From NCBI GenBank assembly GCA_031769625.1, contig JAUIMM010000602.1, forward strand, positions 186,001-250,000: a DNA stretch of 64,000 bases, read 5' to 3'. This stretch comes from Taudactylus pleione (taxonomy: Eukaryota > Chordata > Amphibia > Anura > Myobatrachidae). Positions 11,234 to 23,130 of the stretch are shown one piece after another. Both the position numbers and the translations under genes were made by a program. A model generated the notes under the pieces. It saw only the letters and a list, made by a program, of their open reading frames with translations. It did no database searches and was not told the DNA's origin. Position 1 is the stretch's first letter. Each line of letters opens with the position of its first letter.

Positions 11234-12492
11234 CTGCTGGGAATAAAATAAATATATGAATGTCCCATAAATATAATTTTTCATAAAGACTATAATTAAA
11301 GGTCCTTAAATCACCATCAAATGGATAAACTCACGATGCTCTAAGGTACAATGTAAAACTCATCACCTGACAGTTTATGCTCCGTTATGTATAGAGCAGG
11401 GATTACAGCTTTATTGTAATCATTTGTGCTGGTTACTCTGTAACATGATAGTAACATGCAGTGATAACACAGTACAGTGATAACATAAACCTCTCTGCAT
11501 ACTATCAGGGTTAGTGCTGGCATGTGACTGTGACATAACCCGGTCCCCCTTAACTACGGTGTATACCCATTAACACAGGGCTCGACAAATCCCGTGGGCC
11601 AGGTGTGCCTGTCCATCCTGGACTGCGCTGACTCCTCCTCTCCGTCCCAGCCTGTGGTGACATCACCACTCTGTCCCGGCATCTGGCAACTCCTCCTCAG
11701 CCTGCATCCTAACTCCGGCTGCATAGAGGTCTCCGGTAAGAGGGTCTATGCATGGCCAGGGATTGCAGAGCAGCTTCAAAGAGATAGCGGTGTGATGACG
11801 AGGGGGAATGGAGGGCTGGATGGTTCCGGAGGGGTGGTTTGCCGGCGGGTACCCTATAGTTGTGTGGCCATTGCAGTTAATTTAATGGGGGGGGGGTTAG
11901 CTGCTCCTTATTGTGGCTGCGGGGAAGGGTTTGTTTGCCCGGGGGTAGCTGCACAGCATTGTGGCTGCAGAAGGGTGGTTTGCCTGGGGTACCCCCTTTG
12001 TAGTGGGGGTTGGTTGCTCGGGGGAGTAGGTGCTCAGGAATGTGGCCCCAGAGAGGGGGGTTGTAGTACTGTCTGGCTCCATTGTTTAATGTGCAAATGA
12101 GGTCTATTATTACTGGAGGGGGTGGGGGGTGGAGCAGATTAGCTGTGCAGAGAAGTGAGGAGGGCTCCATGTTACTATATCCATTCAACTGCGGCCATTC
12201 TGTGGACTAGTATAGTGTGTATAACAGATGGATAACACACAGAGCTGTGCTCCTCACTCCTATCATTTCTTTGGTAAGGACGGTGGTCTGGCTCCTACAC
12301 TTTAGATCTTAGAAGAATATGACAAGCCCGGCATTACACTTATATTATCAGCAAGTTACAAATCTGGACAGTGACTTTTAGGAGGATTATACTAACATTC
12401 CAATTCTTATTACTCACAGACATTGGGATTACTCTATATGATTGTGAGAGGAAGCGGTTAGCCCCACTTGGATGTTGTTTTGATGTATAGTG

Positions 12493-12528
<36 letters not shown>

Positions 12529-12784
12529 CAATTTATTATTGTAAAACATCTGTATTATGCTGGGGCCCATGCAATATTTATTAGACAGCTTATAATAAAT
12601 TAGATATTCTTCTGAATTGCACCTGGGAATTATATTTATCACACAGACTGGTATAGCGCAGGTCATGTGATGTTTTTCTTTGGTTCATATTTATGAAACT
12701 GCAGAGTTTTTAACTTTTGAACAGCTGTTTAGCCAGTCCTAAGGGATTATTATTATTTATGTTAGCGATAATCAGCACTGTTTA

Positions 12785-12850
12785 TTTTTTCATCCAATCT
12801 GGGGGACACTGGACCATGGGACATACAGAAGCTGTCCCTAGGGGAGGGTG
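12785..12850. mobile_element. DIRS-type terminal fragment
   Basis: 'catccaatctgggggacact' followed by 'ggaccatgggaca...gctgtccctagggg' is inversely similar to 41448-41525. The wording resembles the terminal repeats of the DIRS elements in this window ('ccatagggggcacaggg'). It is probably an end fragment of another DIRS family; no coding sequence follows clearly. Confidence 0.4.
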
Positions 12851-13834
12851 TTATCAGAAAACCCAGCACTAGCATCCTTGGATGTAAAAAGCCGGTCGCC
12901 CCTCACAAGCTGGAGGTCCCTGGATACAGGGAGAGACAGGAGGGCTGGGCTCCACAGACTGGTGTGTGACCTCCGGAACTTGGTGACCAGGAACCAAGTG
13001 CTGTCCTGTCCCTATGTCTGTCATTGGGAGTTTTATGTACACTCTGCTTGTATATTTCCAACTGCCTCCAGATCAGTACAGCCACCCCTTCAGGCTCCAG
13101 CCTCTGTACTCTGTCATCCGGTCCAAGCAGACCTCAGGCAACAGCCAGTGGGAGGTGGTAACAGCGGAGGAAGGATGCAACAGGGCCGAAGCTGCAGCAG
13201 TCACCAGCAGAGAAGCTGGGCTCTTCAGCAGCAGGATGCTGGCGCTTGGCTCTGCCTCCTCCCAGCAGCACCCCCCTCTTCTGCAGCCGACTCCATCTTC
13301 CATTCTGTCTCCATCTGCTCTCCTCCCCCCTTATCTCTACCACCTCCTACTGCTCCTTCATTCCTTTTCCCAGCTTTCCTGGAGCCCCCCAAGGGCCAGA
13401 TCTAGGTTTAGATTCCTAATAAACCAGCAGCAGTTGCATGGTATGGCCGGGGTGACCCACTACTACCACCTACTCTAGAGCCCATCACCTCTTCCAAATC
13501 TTATCTCCTCTGCCCTGAGTGGGCCAGGTATGGACAGAAATGACAGCAGCCCCCCAGAGGGAGTATGGTAACCCCACAGCCCTCCATTAGGAACAAGAAG
13601 GAGAATAACAACCTATGAGAACCATCACATACTGTCCCCAGCAGGTAGTGGTGGATGTTATTTCTCCCATGAGAACGATCACTGAAAATGTGTCAGACAA
13701 GTTTACAGTGTACACAAAGTTTATACAGTCACTGCTGGGTACTGTCATTACATAGGACATTAGTGACCGGCCTTACTATAACTACAAACCATGGCCGACA
13801 CTGTATACATGAGATCATGGAAGGTAGGGAAGGA

Positions 13835-14045
13835 ATAAAGTAACATAACAAGAAGGCGCTCGTAGTGTAGTAAATAAAACACGAAATGATGGCTGTAAAA
13901 TGGGTAGTGTATGGATATGCTTATCTGAGTAAGGTTCCACTCATGGGTAATGGAAATCAGGATAACGTCATCCACTTGGACACTTTTTGAACCACTTTTA
14001 ATGATGTCTAAATCTGGAATACAGCCCTGCACCAAGCACACAGAG
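13835..14045 (+). repeat. Dispersed ~210-bp repeat, copy 1
   Basis: 'acaagaaggcgctcgtagtg' through 'aatctggaatacagccctgc' matches 41105-41312 in the same orientation with moderate divergence. Relative to its host gene it is inverted here and direct at 41 kb, so the two insertions are independent. It is probably a SINE or MITE of unknown family. Confidence 0.7.
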
Positions 14046-14649
14046 AACTACTAAATGCATCAATATAAAACATCTAGTGGGTTAGACCGTGCACTCATCC
14101 ACTGACTTATTTCAGAGCCCTGATTCATCGCAGTGGGCAGAGTGTGTGTGGAAACCAGTCTACAGAAGTGTGGTGAGGATTCACATATTTTTACTTGATA
14201 CATACTATGGATTACAGTCCGTATCCCAGCAGCCACAATGCCGGCACTGATATTACCGGAGCCGGAATACCGATGCCTATCACAATCCCAACATCCTGAC
14301 CACCAGAATACCAAAGGTAAGTAGCGGGGTGGGGGGAGGGTTAGCTTACCGAACAAGTGTAGGTATGCTAGACGACTGCCGGCATCCCATACCCATACTA
14401 AGATCCACAATTTATGCTATTGTCTGGTATGAGTAAAATACTACATCCATTAAAGACATTCAATCATGGTCTGATTACCTTTCCATGTCTCATTTAAATT
14501 GTGGAAAGATCTGCAGTAACCGCCTCTAAACAGATTTAGAAATTAACAAACTGCTCACTAACAGAGGAGGGTGTAGGATAACAGATTGTTGTAGTGAATG
14601 AACAAGGAGAATACGTGACTCTTTTCTGTAATACATGTTTATTACTCAC

Positions 14650-15298
14650 CTGTACTGATATCTGTAGGGATTTCCTCATCTTCTACCTTTATATCAGTCA
14701 CATACGTCTCTTCTCCCTCTATATCATCTGCCTTCATAACAGTCACATACGTCGATTCTTCTCCCTCTATATCTTCTGCCTTCATAACAGTCACATACAT
14801 CTCTTCTTCTCCCTCTATATCTTCTGCCTTCATATCAGTCACATACGTCTCTTCTTCTGCCTTATTATCAGTCACATACGTCTCTTCTTCTGCCTTTACA
14901 TCAGTCACATACGTCTCTTCTTCTCGCTCTATATCTTCTGCCTTCATATCAGTCACATGCGTCTCTTCTTCTCCATCTGTATCTTCTACCTTTATATCAC
15001 TCACATACGTCTCTTCTTCTCCATCTATATCTTCTGCCGTCATATCAGTCACATGCGTCTCTTCTTCTCCCTCTATATTTTCTGCCTTATTATCAGTCAC
15101 ATTTGTCTCTTCTTCTCCCTCAATATCTTCTGCCTTCATATCTGTCACATACGTCTCTTCTTCTCCCTTTATATCTTCTGCCTTCATATCAGTAACATAA
15201 GTTTCTATTTCTCCCTCTATATCTTCTGCCTTATTATCAGTAACATACGTCTCTTCTCCATCTATATTTTCAGCCTTAATATTAGTCACAACATCAAC
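14650..15298 (-). CDS. Gene 1 exon E: expanded acidic repeat exon
   Basis: A 649-nt exon is bounded by acceptor ttttttag and donor gtgagt. It enters in phase 0 and leaves in phase 1, as expected for exon E of this family. It encodes 216 residues, nearly all about 13 tandem copies of a 16-residue acidic unit close to KAEDIEGEEETYVTDM. Two copies are shortened to 11 residues. The exon ends EEIPTDIST, as in gene 2. The paralogous exons have zero to one copy (E1) or about four (E2), so this is a coding minisatellite with a 48-bp unit. It is strongly acidic, probably disordered and sits between the N-terminal module and the fingers. Acidic finger-associated repeats (FAR) are described for Xenopus zinc-finger proteins; homology to them is my inference. 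The 242-codon plus-strand frame opposite is a shadow. Confidence 0.88.
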
Positions 15299-16496
15299 CT
15301 AAAAAATAATACAAAACATTAAAGTATAATATACATCCGTCTAGAAAGGAAACCCACTGAGGAAGCCACAAACTTGGTGAAACACGTCCTGGACAATTCC
15401 TACACCATTATTTGTACATACTATTATCAATGACAAATGTATGGAGATCAATAAAACTTTTCAAAAAGTCTTAGGGCCTCATTCAGAGGCGGTCGTAGGA
15501 TGCAAGCGGTCGTTCTGAAACAAGGCGGCCGCTTGCATCCTGAATGGCTGCCTCCATGACGGTCGTTAGGCTGTGGGTTAACACCCACAGCTCTAATGAC
15601 CGACAAGGGTGATGGTCGCGATGGTCAAGACCATCGCGACTATCGGGGCTTACGACGAGACCCTAAGGTAGGGTCTCGTCAACCTTAAGCCCCAGGAGCT
15701 TCCTGCTCTGATCGAGCAGGAAGCTCCCCACTGACATCACTGATGATGTCAGTGGGGCCGCCCCCAAACGGCAAGCGTTCCTACTGGAATGCCTCCGTTT
15801 GGCAAGGCCCGCCCACAAAACACTCAACATCGACAGCTCGCCCCGTCTACGAAGAGACCACTAACGACGAATCACCCGTCGTTAGCCGGGTCTCGCGAAT
15901 GCGCACGACGGAGCCGGCTCTGTCGTGCGCATGCGCTGTGGGGCAACATCGAGTCGAATGAGCTCCTTAGTCTCCTCACACTTGTCCAAAGAGGATACCA
16001 CCAAATTCATTTGAAACCTGCACGAAAAAAAGAGATTATTCTTGAATAAAACTATGCAAGGAAGGTATGTCCATATCATGGTTTGGAGGACGCATTTATG
16101 AGCTACAGCCGATACGATCAGTAACTGTTTGTGCTCCTTATGATCCATTCAAAGGAGAACTCGTGGGCCGGGGAAGGGGGGACAGTGGAGCAATTAAGTG
16201 AGTAGACGAATACAACTGAAAGCTTCTCTAAGAGTATTTCACTGGGCGACAGTCCCATGTACAAGGTAGCTGGACTTGTCCCCGAGTATGAAATATATAT
16301 TGCAAGTTGTTCCTTGCAATATATCTGCTGGACTAACAATGTGCTGTGCTACAATTACTAACCAGGCATTTTCCTGCTGCTGATTGAGGTGTGTGAGCAG
16401 AAGTAACATCTTTTGTGCTACTAAGCCAATATTGTGGAAAATTTATGATAGGTATTGCTATAGTGACCTGTATAATGTCCCATTCCCAGCAGTCAC
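15299..16496 (-). other. Gene 1 intron B-E, lacking exons C and D
   Basis: In gene 2 this position contains the KRAB-like exon C and exon D. Neither is recognisable here on the minus strand. The interval holds the fold-back MITE 15474-15966 and unannotated sequence. An 'actgaggaagccacaaactt' segment near 15356 looks like part of a transposon. Confidence 0.6.
15474..15966. mobile_element. GC-rich fold-back MITE, copy 2 (TTA TSD)
   Basis: The left end gggcctcattcagagg and the decayed right end cgaatgagctcc are flanked by tta (15471-15473 and 15967-15969). The internal palindromes 'ggtcgcgatggtcaagaccatcgcgac' style and 'ctgacatcactgatgatgtcag' match copy 1. Non-autonomous. Confidence 0.75.
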
Positions 16497-16688
16497 CTCT
16501 CCAGTCAGCAGCTGAATGATTTTGTTGGTGAGTTCCAGTATCTTCTGGTCATTGTGTCTCTCATGTATCATTGAGTGAGGGGGAGGCACCGTGATGGGGC
16601 TCTGGGTCCTGCTCAGTCCTCCTGACACACAGAGACAGCTGCTGGGTGTCTCACACTCACCGGATGTCTTCTTCACTACTGTGTAATC
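16497..16688 (-). CDS. Gene 1 exon B (N-terminal module)
   Basis: A 192-nt exon of 64 codons in phase 0-0, with acceptor caatacacag and donor gtgact. The product begins DYTVVKKTSGECETPSS and ends KILELTNKIIQLLTGE. The same exon with small changes is in gene 2. These N-terminal blocks typify amphibian finger proteins and are often compared with the FAX boxes of Xenopus; their biochemical role is not established. Because exon B ends in phase 0 and exon E starts in phase 0, direct B-to-E splicing keeps the frame. Confidence 0.88.
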
Positions 16689-16729
16689 CTGTGTATTGGG
16701 GGAGACACCAAATGTCACTGAATTCACGC

Positions 16730-17310
16730 CCAGATCCCCTCACCTCCTCAGTCATGTTCCTGTATTATTACTGTAGATATAAGTGATGTCACTGTGACAC
16801 TCCCAGATCTCCTCACCTCCCCAGTCATGTCTCTGTATTATTACTGTAGATATAAGTGATATCACTGTGACAGTCCCAGACCCTCTCACCTCCCCAGTCA
16901 TGTCCCTGTATTATTACTATAGATATAAGTGATGTCACTGTGACACTCCCAGATCCCCTCACCTCCCCAGTCATGTCCCTGTATTATTACTATAGATATA
17001 AGTGATGTCACTGTGACACTCCCAGATCCCCTCACCTCCCCAGTCATGTCCCTGTATTATTACTATAGATATAAGTGATGTCACTGTGACACTCCCAGAT
17101 CCCCTCACCTCCCCAGTCATGTTCCTGTATTATTACTGTAGATATAAGTGATGTCACTGTGACACTCCCAGATCTCCTCACCTCCCCAGTCATGTCCGTG
17201 TATTATTACTACAGATATAAGTGATGTCACTGTGACTCTCCCAGATCCTCTCACCTCCCCAGTCATGTCCCTGTATTATTACTATAGATATAAGTGATGT
17301 CACTGTGACT
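16730..17310 (-). repeat. 74-bp intronic array derived from exon A donor region
   Basis: About eight copies of a 74-bp unit. On the minus strand each copy contains 'actggggaggtgag', a copy of the exon A 3' end plus its GT donor. The rest is 'cacagtgacatcacttatat' and 'agtaataatacaggg'. The same family fills the equivalent intron of gene 2 (31393-32110). Confidence 0.9.
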
Positions 17311-17317
17311 CTCTCAC

Positions 17318-17482
17318 CTCCCCAGTCAGCAGGTAGATTATCTCCAGGGTGAGATTTAGTATCCTATCAGTCATGTGACTTCTATCCTTGTCCATCCTTA
17401 GCGATCAGTGATTTATACAGTACACGTCTCACCCTCACGTGACTTCTAGTAAAGACTCTCTGGTTCCCCACGGCTTACTTGT
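17318..17482 (-). CDS. Gene 1 exon A with start codon
   Basis: The exon starts after acceptor atatttttag (17482) and carries about 87 nt of 5'UTR. ATG lies at 17395-17393, followed by 26 codons: MDKDRSHMTDRILN, then LTLEIIYLLTGE. It ends at 17318 before donor gtgaga. The coding part (17318-17395) is in phase 0. The start is chosen because it is the first ATG in the exon and matches the gene 2 start (MDMDPSHKSQKILH). With B, E and F the predicted protein is about 684 residues. The first non-coding exon was not located; 29258 on the minus strand is one candidate. Confidence 0.88.
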
Positions 17483-18590
17483 CTAAAAATATAATTATAA
17501 TATATTACAGAGTACATGTAACATAAAAAAAACAGGAATTACACAGATATCACCCACCTGATACACACTGATCACTATACAGAGGTCACACTGATATCAC
17601 ACACCTGATACACACTGATCACTATACACAGGTCACACACCTGATAACCAGTGATTACTACACATAGTATAATATACACAAGTACACAACACCATATGAT
17701 AAGATATTTCCCCAGGCCAGATCCCTCACAGCCCACCCACCCACCATTTCCTCCTCATTCCATCCTCATGTCATTCTCTCCAGTAACCTAGGATAAAGTC
17801 TCTGCCCCCATCATCTTACCCTACTTATCTGCTCCCCATCCACATTATACGCTCTCCGATAGTGCACCACAACTCCCAGCCCAGCCTCTCTCCCCACTAC
17901 TGCCCTATTCCTCTGTCTCCTAACATCTGGGTGACTTGTGTACAATCACCCATCTTATTTTCTCTGCTCCACATCTGCAATAATTACTGAGTGTCAGCAG
18001 TGTTGTACTATCTGTGACTCCGCAGCTGTAGTGGGACCATAAGTCCCAGCATGACCTGTCATGCGGGAATCCACAGTTAGCCTACCACTGTAGGATGTAC
18101 GTTCCATGTGTGACAATCCTGCCGGCCATGTGTATGTAGCATAGGGGAGAGGATGAAGCATTTATTGGAGGATAATCACTTACAGTACACAGTGAAGAAC
18201 TAGAACAGTGTTTCCCGTCTCCGGTCCCCAGGGATCTCTAACAGGACATGTTTTCCATATATCCTTGCTGGAGTACAGGTGGCTTCATAAGGGTGCGTAC
18301 ATGCCTATAGATATATCTGTCCAATCTGTTTGGTGGGAAGGAAAATCTGGTAAAGTAGGGAAGCAAATAACAATAGAATTGGATACAAAACACTGGAATA
18401 CAGACCAGATTTTCCCTCCCACCAGACAGATTGGACAAATGTGTACACAGTCTTACTGAGCACATAACATGGGTACACACTAGACAATGTATGCAATATC
18501 TCGCTCCAATCTGCGTCTAGTCTGTACTCATAAGAAAGCCTCAGATAGGCACTGCTCAGTTCTCACCTATTACAGAGGACGTCTGTGGAT
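17483..18590. other. Non-coding interval (gene 1 intron 1 or upstream)
   Basis: It contains a short 'cacctgatacacactgatca' tandem duplication near 17555-17650. A near-palindrome spans about 18320-18480, where 'caatctgtttggtgggaagg' on the left pairs with an inverse copy on the right ('ccctcccaccagacagattgg'). No gene or CpG-type promoter is seen. Confidence 0.5.
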
Positions 18591-21500
18591 GTCACCATGG
18601 TAACCTGCAATGCTGTATAACTAGATGCTATATATCACCGTGATAACCTGCAATGCTGTATAACTAGATGCTATATGTCACCATGGTAACCTGCAATGCT
18701 GTATAACTAGATGCTATGTGTCACCATGGTAACCGGCAATGCTGTATAACTAGATACTATATGTCACCGTGGTAACCTGCAATGCTGTATAACTAGATGC
18801 TATATATCACCGTGATAACCTGCAATGCTGTATAACTAGATGCTATATGTCACCATGGTAACCTGCAATGCTGTATAACTAGATGCTATGTGTCACCATG
18901 GTAACCGGCAATGCTGTATAACTAGATACTATATGTCACCGTGGTAACCTGCAATGCTGTATAACTAGATGCTATGTGTCACCGTGGTAACCTGCAATGC
19001 TGTATAACTAGATACTATATGTCACCGTGGTAACCTGCAATGCTGTATAACTAGATGCTATATATCACCGTGATAACCTGCAATGCTGTATAACTAGATA
19101 CTATGTGTCACCGTGGTAACCGGCAATGCTGTATAACTAGATGCTATATATCACCGTGATAACCTGCAATGCTGTATAACTAGATACTATGTGTCACCGT
19201 GGTAACCGGCAATGCTGTATAACTAGATGCTATAGGTCACCATGGTAACCTGCAATGCTGTATAACTAGATGCTATGTGTCACCGTGGTAACCTGCAATG
19301 CTGTATAACTAGATGCTATGTGTCACCGTGGTAACCGGCAATGCTGTATAACTAGATGCTATGTGTCACCGTGGTAACCTGCAATGCTGTATAACTAGAT
19401 GCTATATGTCTCCGTGGTAACCTGCAATGCTGTATAACTAGATGCTATATGTCACCGTGGTAACCTGCAATGCTGTATAACTAGATGCTACATGTCACCG
19501 TGGTAACCTGCAATGCTGTATAACTAGATGCTATGTGTCACCGTGGTAACCTGCAATGCTGTATAACTAGATGCTATGTGTCACCGTGGTAACCTGCAAT
19601 GCTGTATAACTAGATGCTATGTGTCACCGTGGTAACCTGCAATGCTGTATAACTAGATGCTATGTGTCACCGTGGTAACCGGCAATGCTGTATAACTAGA
19701 TGCTAGATGTCTCCGTGGTAACCTGCAATGCTGTATAACTAGATGCTATATGTCACCGTGGTAACCGGCAATGCTGTATAACTAGATGCTATATGTCACC
19801 GAGGTAACCGGCAAAGCTGTATAACTAGATGCTATGTGTCACCGTGGTAACCTGCAATGCTGTATAACTAGATGCTAAATGTCACCGTGGTAACCTGCAA
19901 TGCTGTATAACTAGATGCTATATGTCACCGTGGTAACCTGCAATGCTGTATAACTAGATGCTATATGTCACCGTGGTACCCTGCAATGCTGTATAACTAG
20001 ATGCTATATGTCACCGTGGTACCCTGCAATGCTGTATAACTAGATGCTATGTGTCACCGTGGTAACCTGCAATGCTGTATAACTAGATGCTATATGTCAC
20101 CGTGGTAACCTGCAATGCTGTATAACTAGATGCTATATGTCACCGTGGTAACCTGCAATGCTGTATAACTAGATGCTATATGTTACCGTGGTAACCTGCA
20201 ATGCTGTATAACTAGATGCTATGTGTCACCGTGGTAACCTGCAATGCTGTATAACTAGATGCTATATGTCACCGTGGTAACCTGCAATGCTGTATAACTA
20301 GATGCTATAGGTCACCGTGGTAACCTGCAATGCTGTATAACTAGATGCTATAGGTCACCGTGGTAACCTGCAATGCTGTATAACTAGATGCTAAATGTCA
20401 CCGTGGTAACCTGCAATGCTGTATAACTAGATGCTATATGTCACCGTGGTAACCTGCAATGCTGTATCACTAGATGCTATATGTCACCATGGTAACCTGC
20501 AATGCTGTATCACTAGATGCTATATGTCACCGAGGTAACCTGCAAAGCTGTATAACTAGATGCTATGTGTCACCGTGGTAACCTGCAATGCTGTATAACT
20601 AGATGCTATGTGTCACCGTGGTAACCTGCAATGCTGTATAACTAGATACTATATGTCACCGTGGTAACCTGCAATGCTGTATAACTAGATGCTAAATGTC
20701 ACCGTGGTAACCTGCAATGCTGTATAACTAGATGCTATGTGTCACCATGGTAACCTGCAATGCTGTATAACTAGATTGTTATGTGTCACCATGGTAACCT
20801 GCAATGCTGTATAACTAGATGCTATATGTCACCGTGGTAACCTGCAATGCTGTATAACTAGATGCTATATGTCACCGTGGTAACCTGCAATGCTGTATAA
20901 CTAGATGCTATATGTCACCGAGGTAACCTGCAAAGCTGTATAACTAGATGCTATGTGTCACCGTGGTAACCTGCAATGCTGTATAAGTAGATGCTATATG
21001 TCACCATGGTAACCTGCAATGCTGTATAACTAGATGCTAAATGTCACCGTGGTAACCTGCAATGCTGTATAAGTAGATGCTATATGTCACCGTGGTAACC
21101 TGCAATGCTGTATAAGTAGATGCTATATGTCACCATGGTAACCTGCAATGCTGTATAACTAGATGCTAAATGTCACAGTGGTAACCTGTAATGCTGTATA
21201 ACTAGATGCTATGTGTCACCGTGGTAACCTGCAATGCTGTATAACTAGATGCTATGTGTCACCGTGGTAACCTGCAATGCTGTATAAGTAGATGCTATGT
21301 CACCGTGGTAACCTGCAATGCTGTGTAACTAGATGCTATATGTCACCGTGGTAACCTGCAATGCTGTATAACTAGATGCTATATGTCACCGAGGTAACCT
21401 GCAATGCTGTATAACTAGATGCTATATGTCACCGTGGTAACCTGCAATGCTGTATAAGTAGATGCTATATGTCACCGTGGTAACCTGCAATGCTGTATAA

Positions 21501-22797
21501 CTAGATGCTATGTGTCACCGTGGTAACCAGCAATGCTGTATAACTAGATGCTATATGTCACTGTGGTAACCTGCAATGCTGTATAACTAGATGCTATATG
21601 TCACCGTGGTAACCTGTAATGCTGTATAAGTAGATGCTATATGTCACCGTGGTAACCTGCAATGCTGTATAACTAGATGCTATATGTCACCGTGGTAACC
21701 TGCAATGCTGTATAACTAGATGCTATATGTCACCGTGGTAACCTGCAATGCTGTATAACTAGATGCTATATGTCACCGTGGTAACCTGCAATGCTGTATA
21801 AGTAGATGCTATATGTCACCGTGGTAACCTGCAATGCTGTATAAGTAGATGCTATATGTCACCGTGGTAACCTGCAATGCTGTATAACTAGATACTATAT
21901 GTCACCGTGGTAACCTGCAATGCTGTATAAGTAGATGCTATATGTCACCGTGGTAACCTGCAATGCTGTATAACTAGATGCTATATGTCACCGTGGTAAT
22001 CTGCAATGCTGTATAAGTAGATGCTATATGTCACCATGGTAACCTGCAATGCTGTATAACTAGATGCTATATGTCACCGTGGTAACCTGTAATGCTGTAT
22101 AAGTAGATGCTATATGTCACCGTGGTAACCTGCAATGCTGTATAACCAGATGCTATATGTCACCGTGGTAACCTGCAATGCTGTATAACTAGATGCTATA
22201 TGTCACCGTGGTAACCTGCAATGCTGTATAAGTAGATGCTATATGTCACCGTGGTAACCTGCAATGCTGTATAACTAGATGCTATATGTCACCGTGGTAA
22301 CCTGCAATGCTGTATAACTAGATGCTATATGTCACCGTGGTAACCTGCAATGCTGTATAACTAGATGCTATATGTCACCGTGGTAAACTGCAATGCTGTA
22401 TAACTAGATGCTATATGTCACCGTGGTAACCTGCAATGCTGTATAAGTAGATGCTATATGTCACCGTGGTAACCTGCAATGCTGTATAAGTAGATGCTAT
22501 GTGTCACCATGGTAACCAGCAATGCTGTATAACTAGATGCTATATGTCACCATGGTAATCTGCAATGCTGTATAACTAGATGCTATGTGTCACCGTGGTA
22601 ACCTGCAATGCTGTATAACTAGATGCTATATGTCACCGTGGTAACCTGCAATGCTGTATAACTAGATGCTATATGTCACCGTGGTAACCTGCAATGCTGT
22701 ATAAGTATATATGTCACCATGGTAATCTGCAATGCTGTATAACTAGATGCTATATGTCACCGTGGTAACCTGCAATGCTGTATAACTAGATACTATG
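18591..22797. repeat. 43-bp satellite array, ~98 units, each with an X-box
   Basis: About 4.2 kb of head-to-tail 43-bp units: 'gtcaccgtggtaacctgcaa', then 'tgctgtataactagatgcta', then 'tat'. Units vary at a few sites (ccgtgg/ccatgg, aactag/aagtag, atatgt/atgtgt), and neighbouring units share variants, a sign of local amplification. One unit near 22700 is truncated. The string GTCACC-GT-GGTAAC fits the RFX-family X-box consensus GTNRCC-N0-3-RGYAAC in almost every unit. No coding frame exists: 43 is not a multiple of three and stops are frequent. Confidence 0.96.
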
Positions 22798-22799
22798 CT

Positions 22800-23130
22800 G
22801 CAGTGGGAAACAATCGGGAAGCCCGCGGTCGCAATGCCGACTCACGGCTTCCCGACTGCTTAATCCCGGCAAGGGTTAAATGACAGGCGTCGAAATCCTA
22901 CACCGGGAGACCAAGGGGGGGGAGGGTTAGGTTTAGGGTTCCCGTGGGGGATTTAGGGTGAGGCACCCCCCCGGGAGGTTAGGGTTAGGCTAGGTTAGGG
23001 TTAGGCACCCCGGGGGGAGTTAGGGTTAGGCACCCCTAAGGGAGAGTTAGGGTTGGGGGGGGGGGGGATTAGGTTAGTTTATACTTACTTTAGGACGCTC
23101 GGGATCTTTACTGCTGCCGGGATTATATCA
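22800..23130. repeat. Telomere-like GGGTTA repeats and inverted-repeat flanks
   Basis: After the satellite come 'gggaagcccgcggtcgcaat' and its inverse 'cggcttcccgac'. A G-rich stretch (about 22915-23075) follows with repeated gttagggttagg motifs separated by 'caccccggggggag'. It ends in a poly-G run near 23055. It could be a degenerate interstitial telomeric tract, but 'gttagggttaggcacccc' looks more like a transposon-internal minisatellite. Confidence 0.6.

Larger units (their letters stand above)
11234..14649 (-). other. Gene 1 intron between exons E and F
   Basis: Non-coding on the gene strand. It holds a (TA)n run at about 12495-12526 and a DIRS-type terminal fragment at 12785-12850. It also holds a dispersed repeat at 13835-14045 and a 'cggca/tgccg'-rich inverted-repeat fragment at about 14215-14405. 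The segment 14420-14649 is homologous, in inverse, to the intron after exon E2 of gene 2 (40625-40800), which shows the two genes are paralogues. Plus-strand frames at 11594-12100 and 12848-13478 lack motifs. Confidence 0.6.

Noticed and set aside
11594..13478. Plus-strand frames of 168, 185 and 154 codons
   Set aside because: No recognisable domain; composition is GC-rich repeat-like and overlapping frames on the other strand are equally open.
14594..15322. 242-codon plus-strand frame rich in SHIRLFFSLYIFCLHI
   Set aside because: Antisense shadow of the acidic repeat exon of gene 1, which has splice sites and paralogous exons on the minus strand.
18591..22797. CRISPR-like array
   Set aside because: Units are contiguous 43-bp repeats with no unique spacers, in a vertebrate context.
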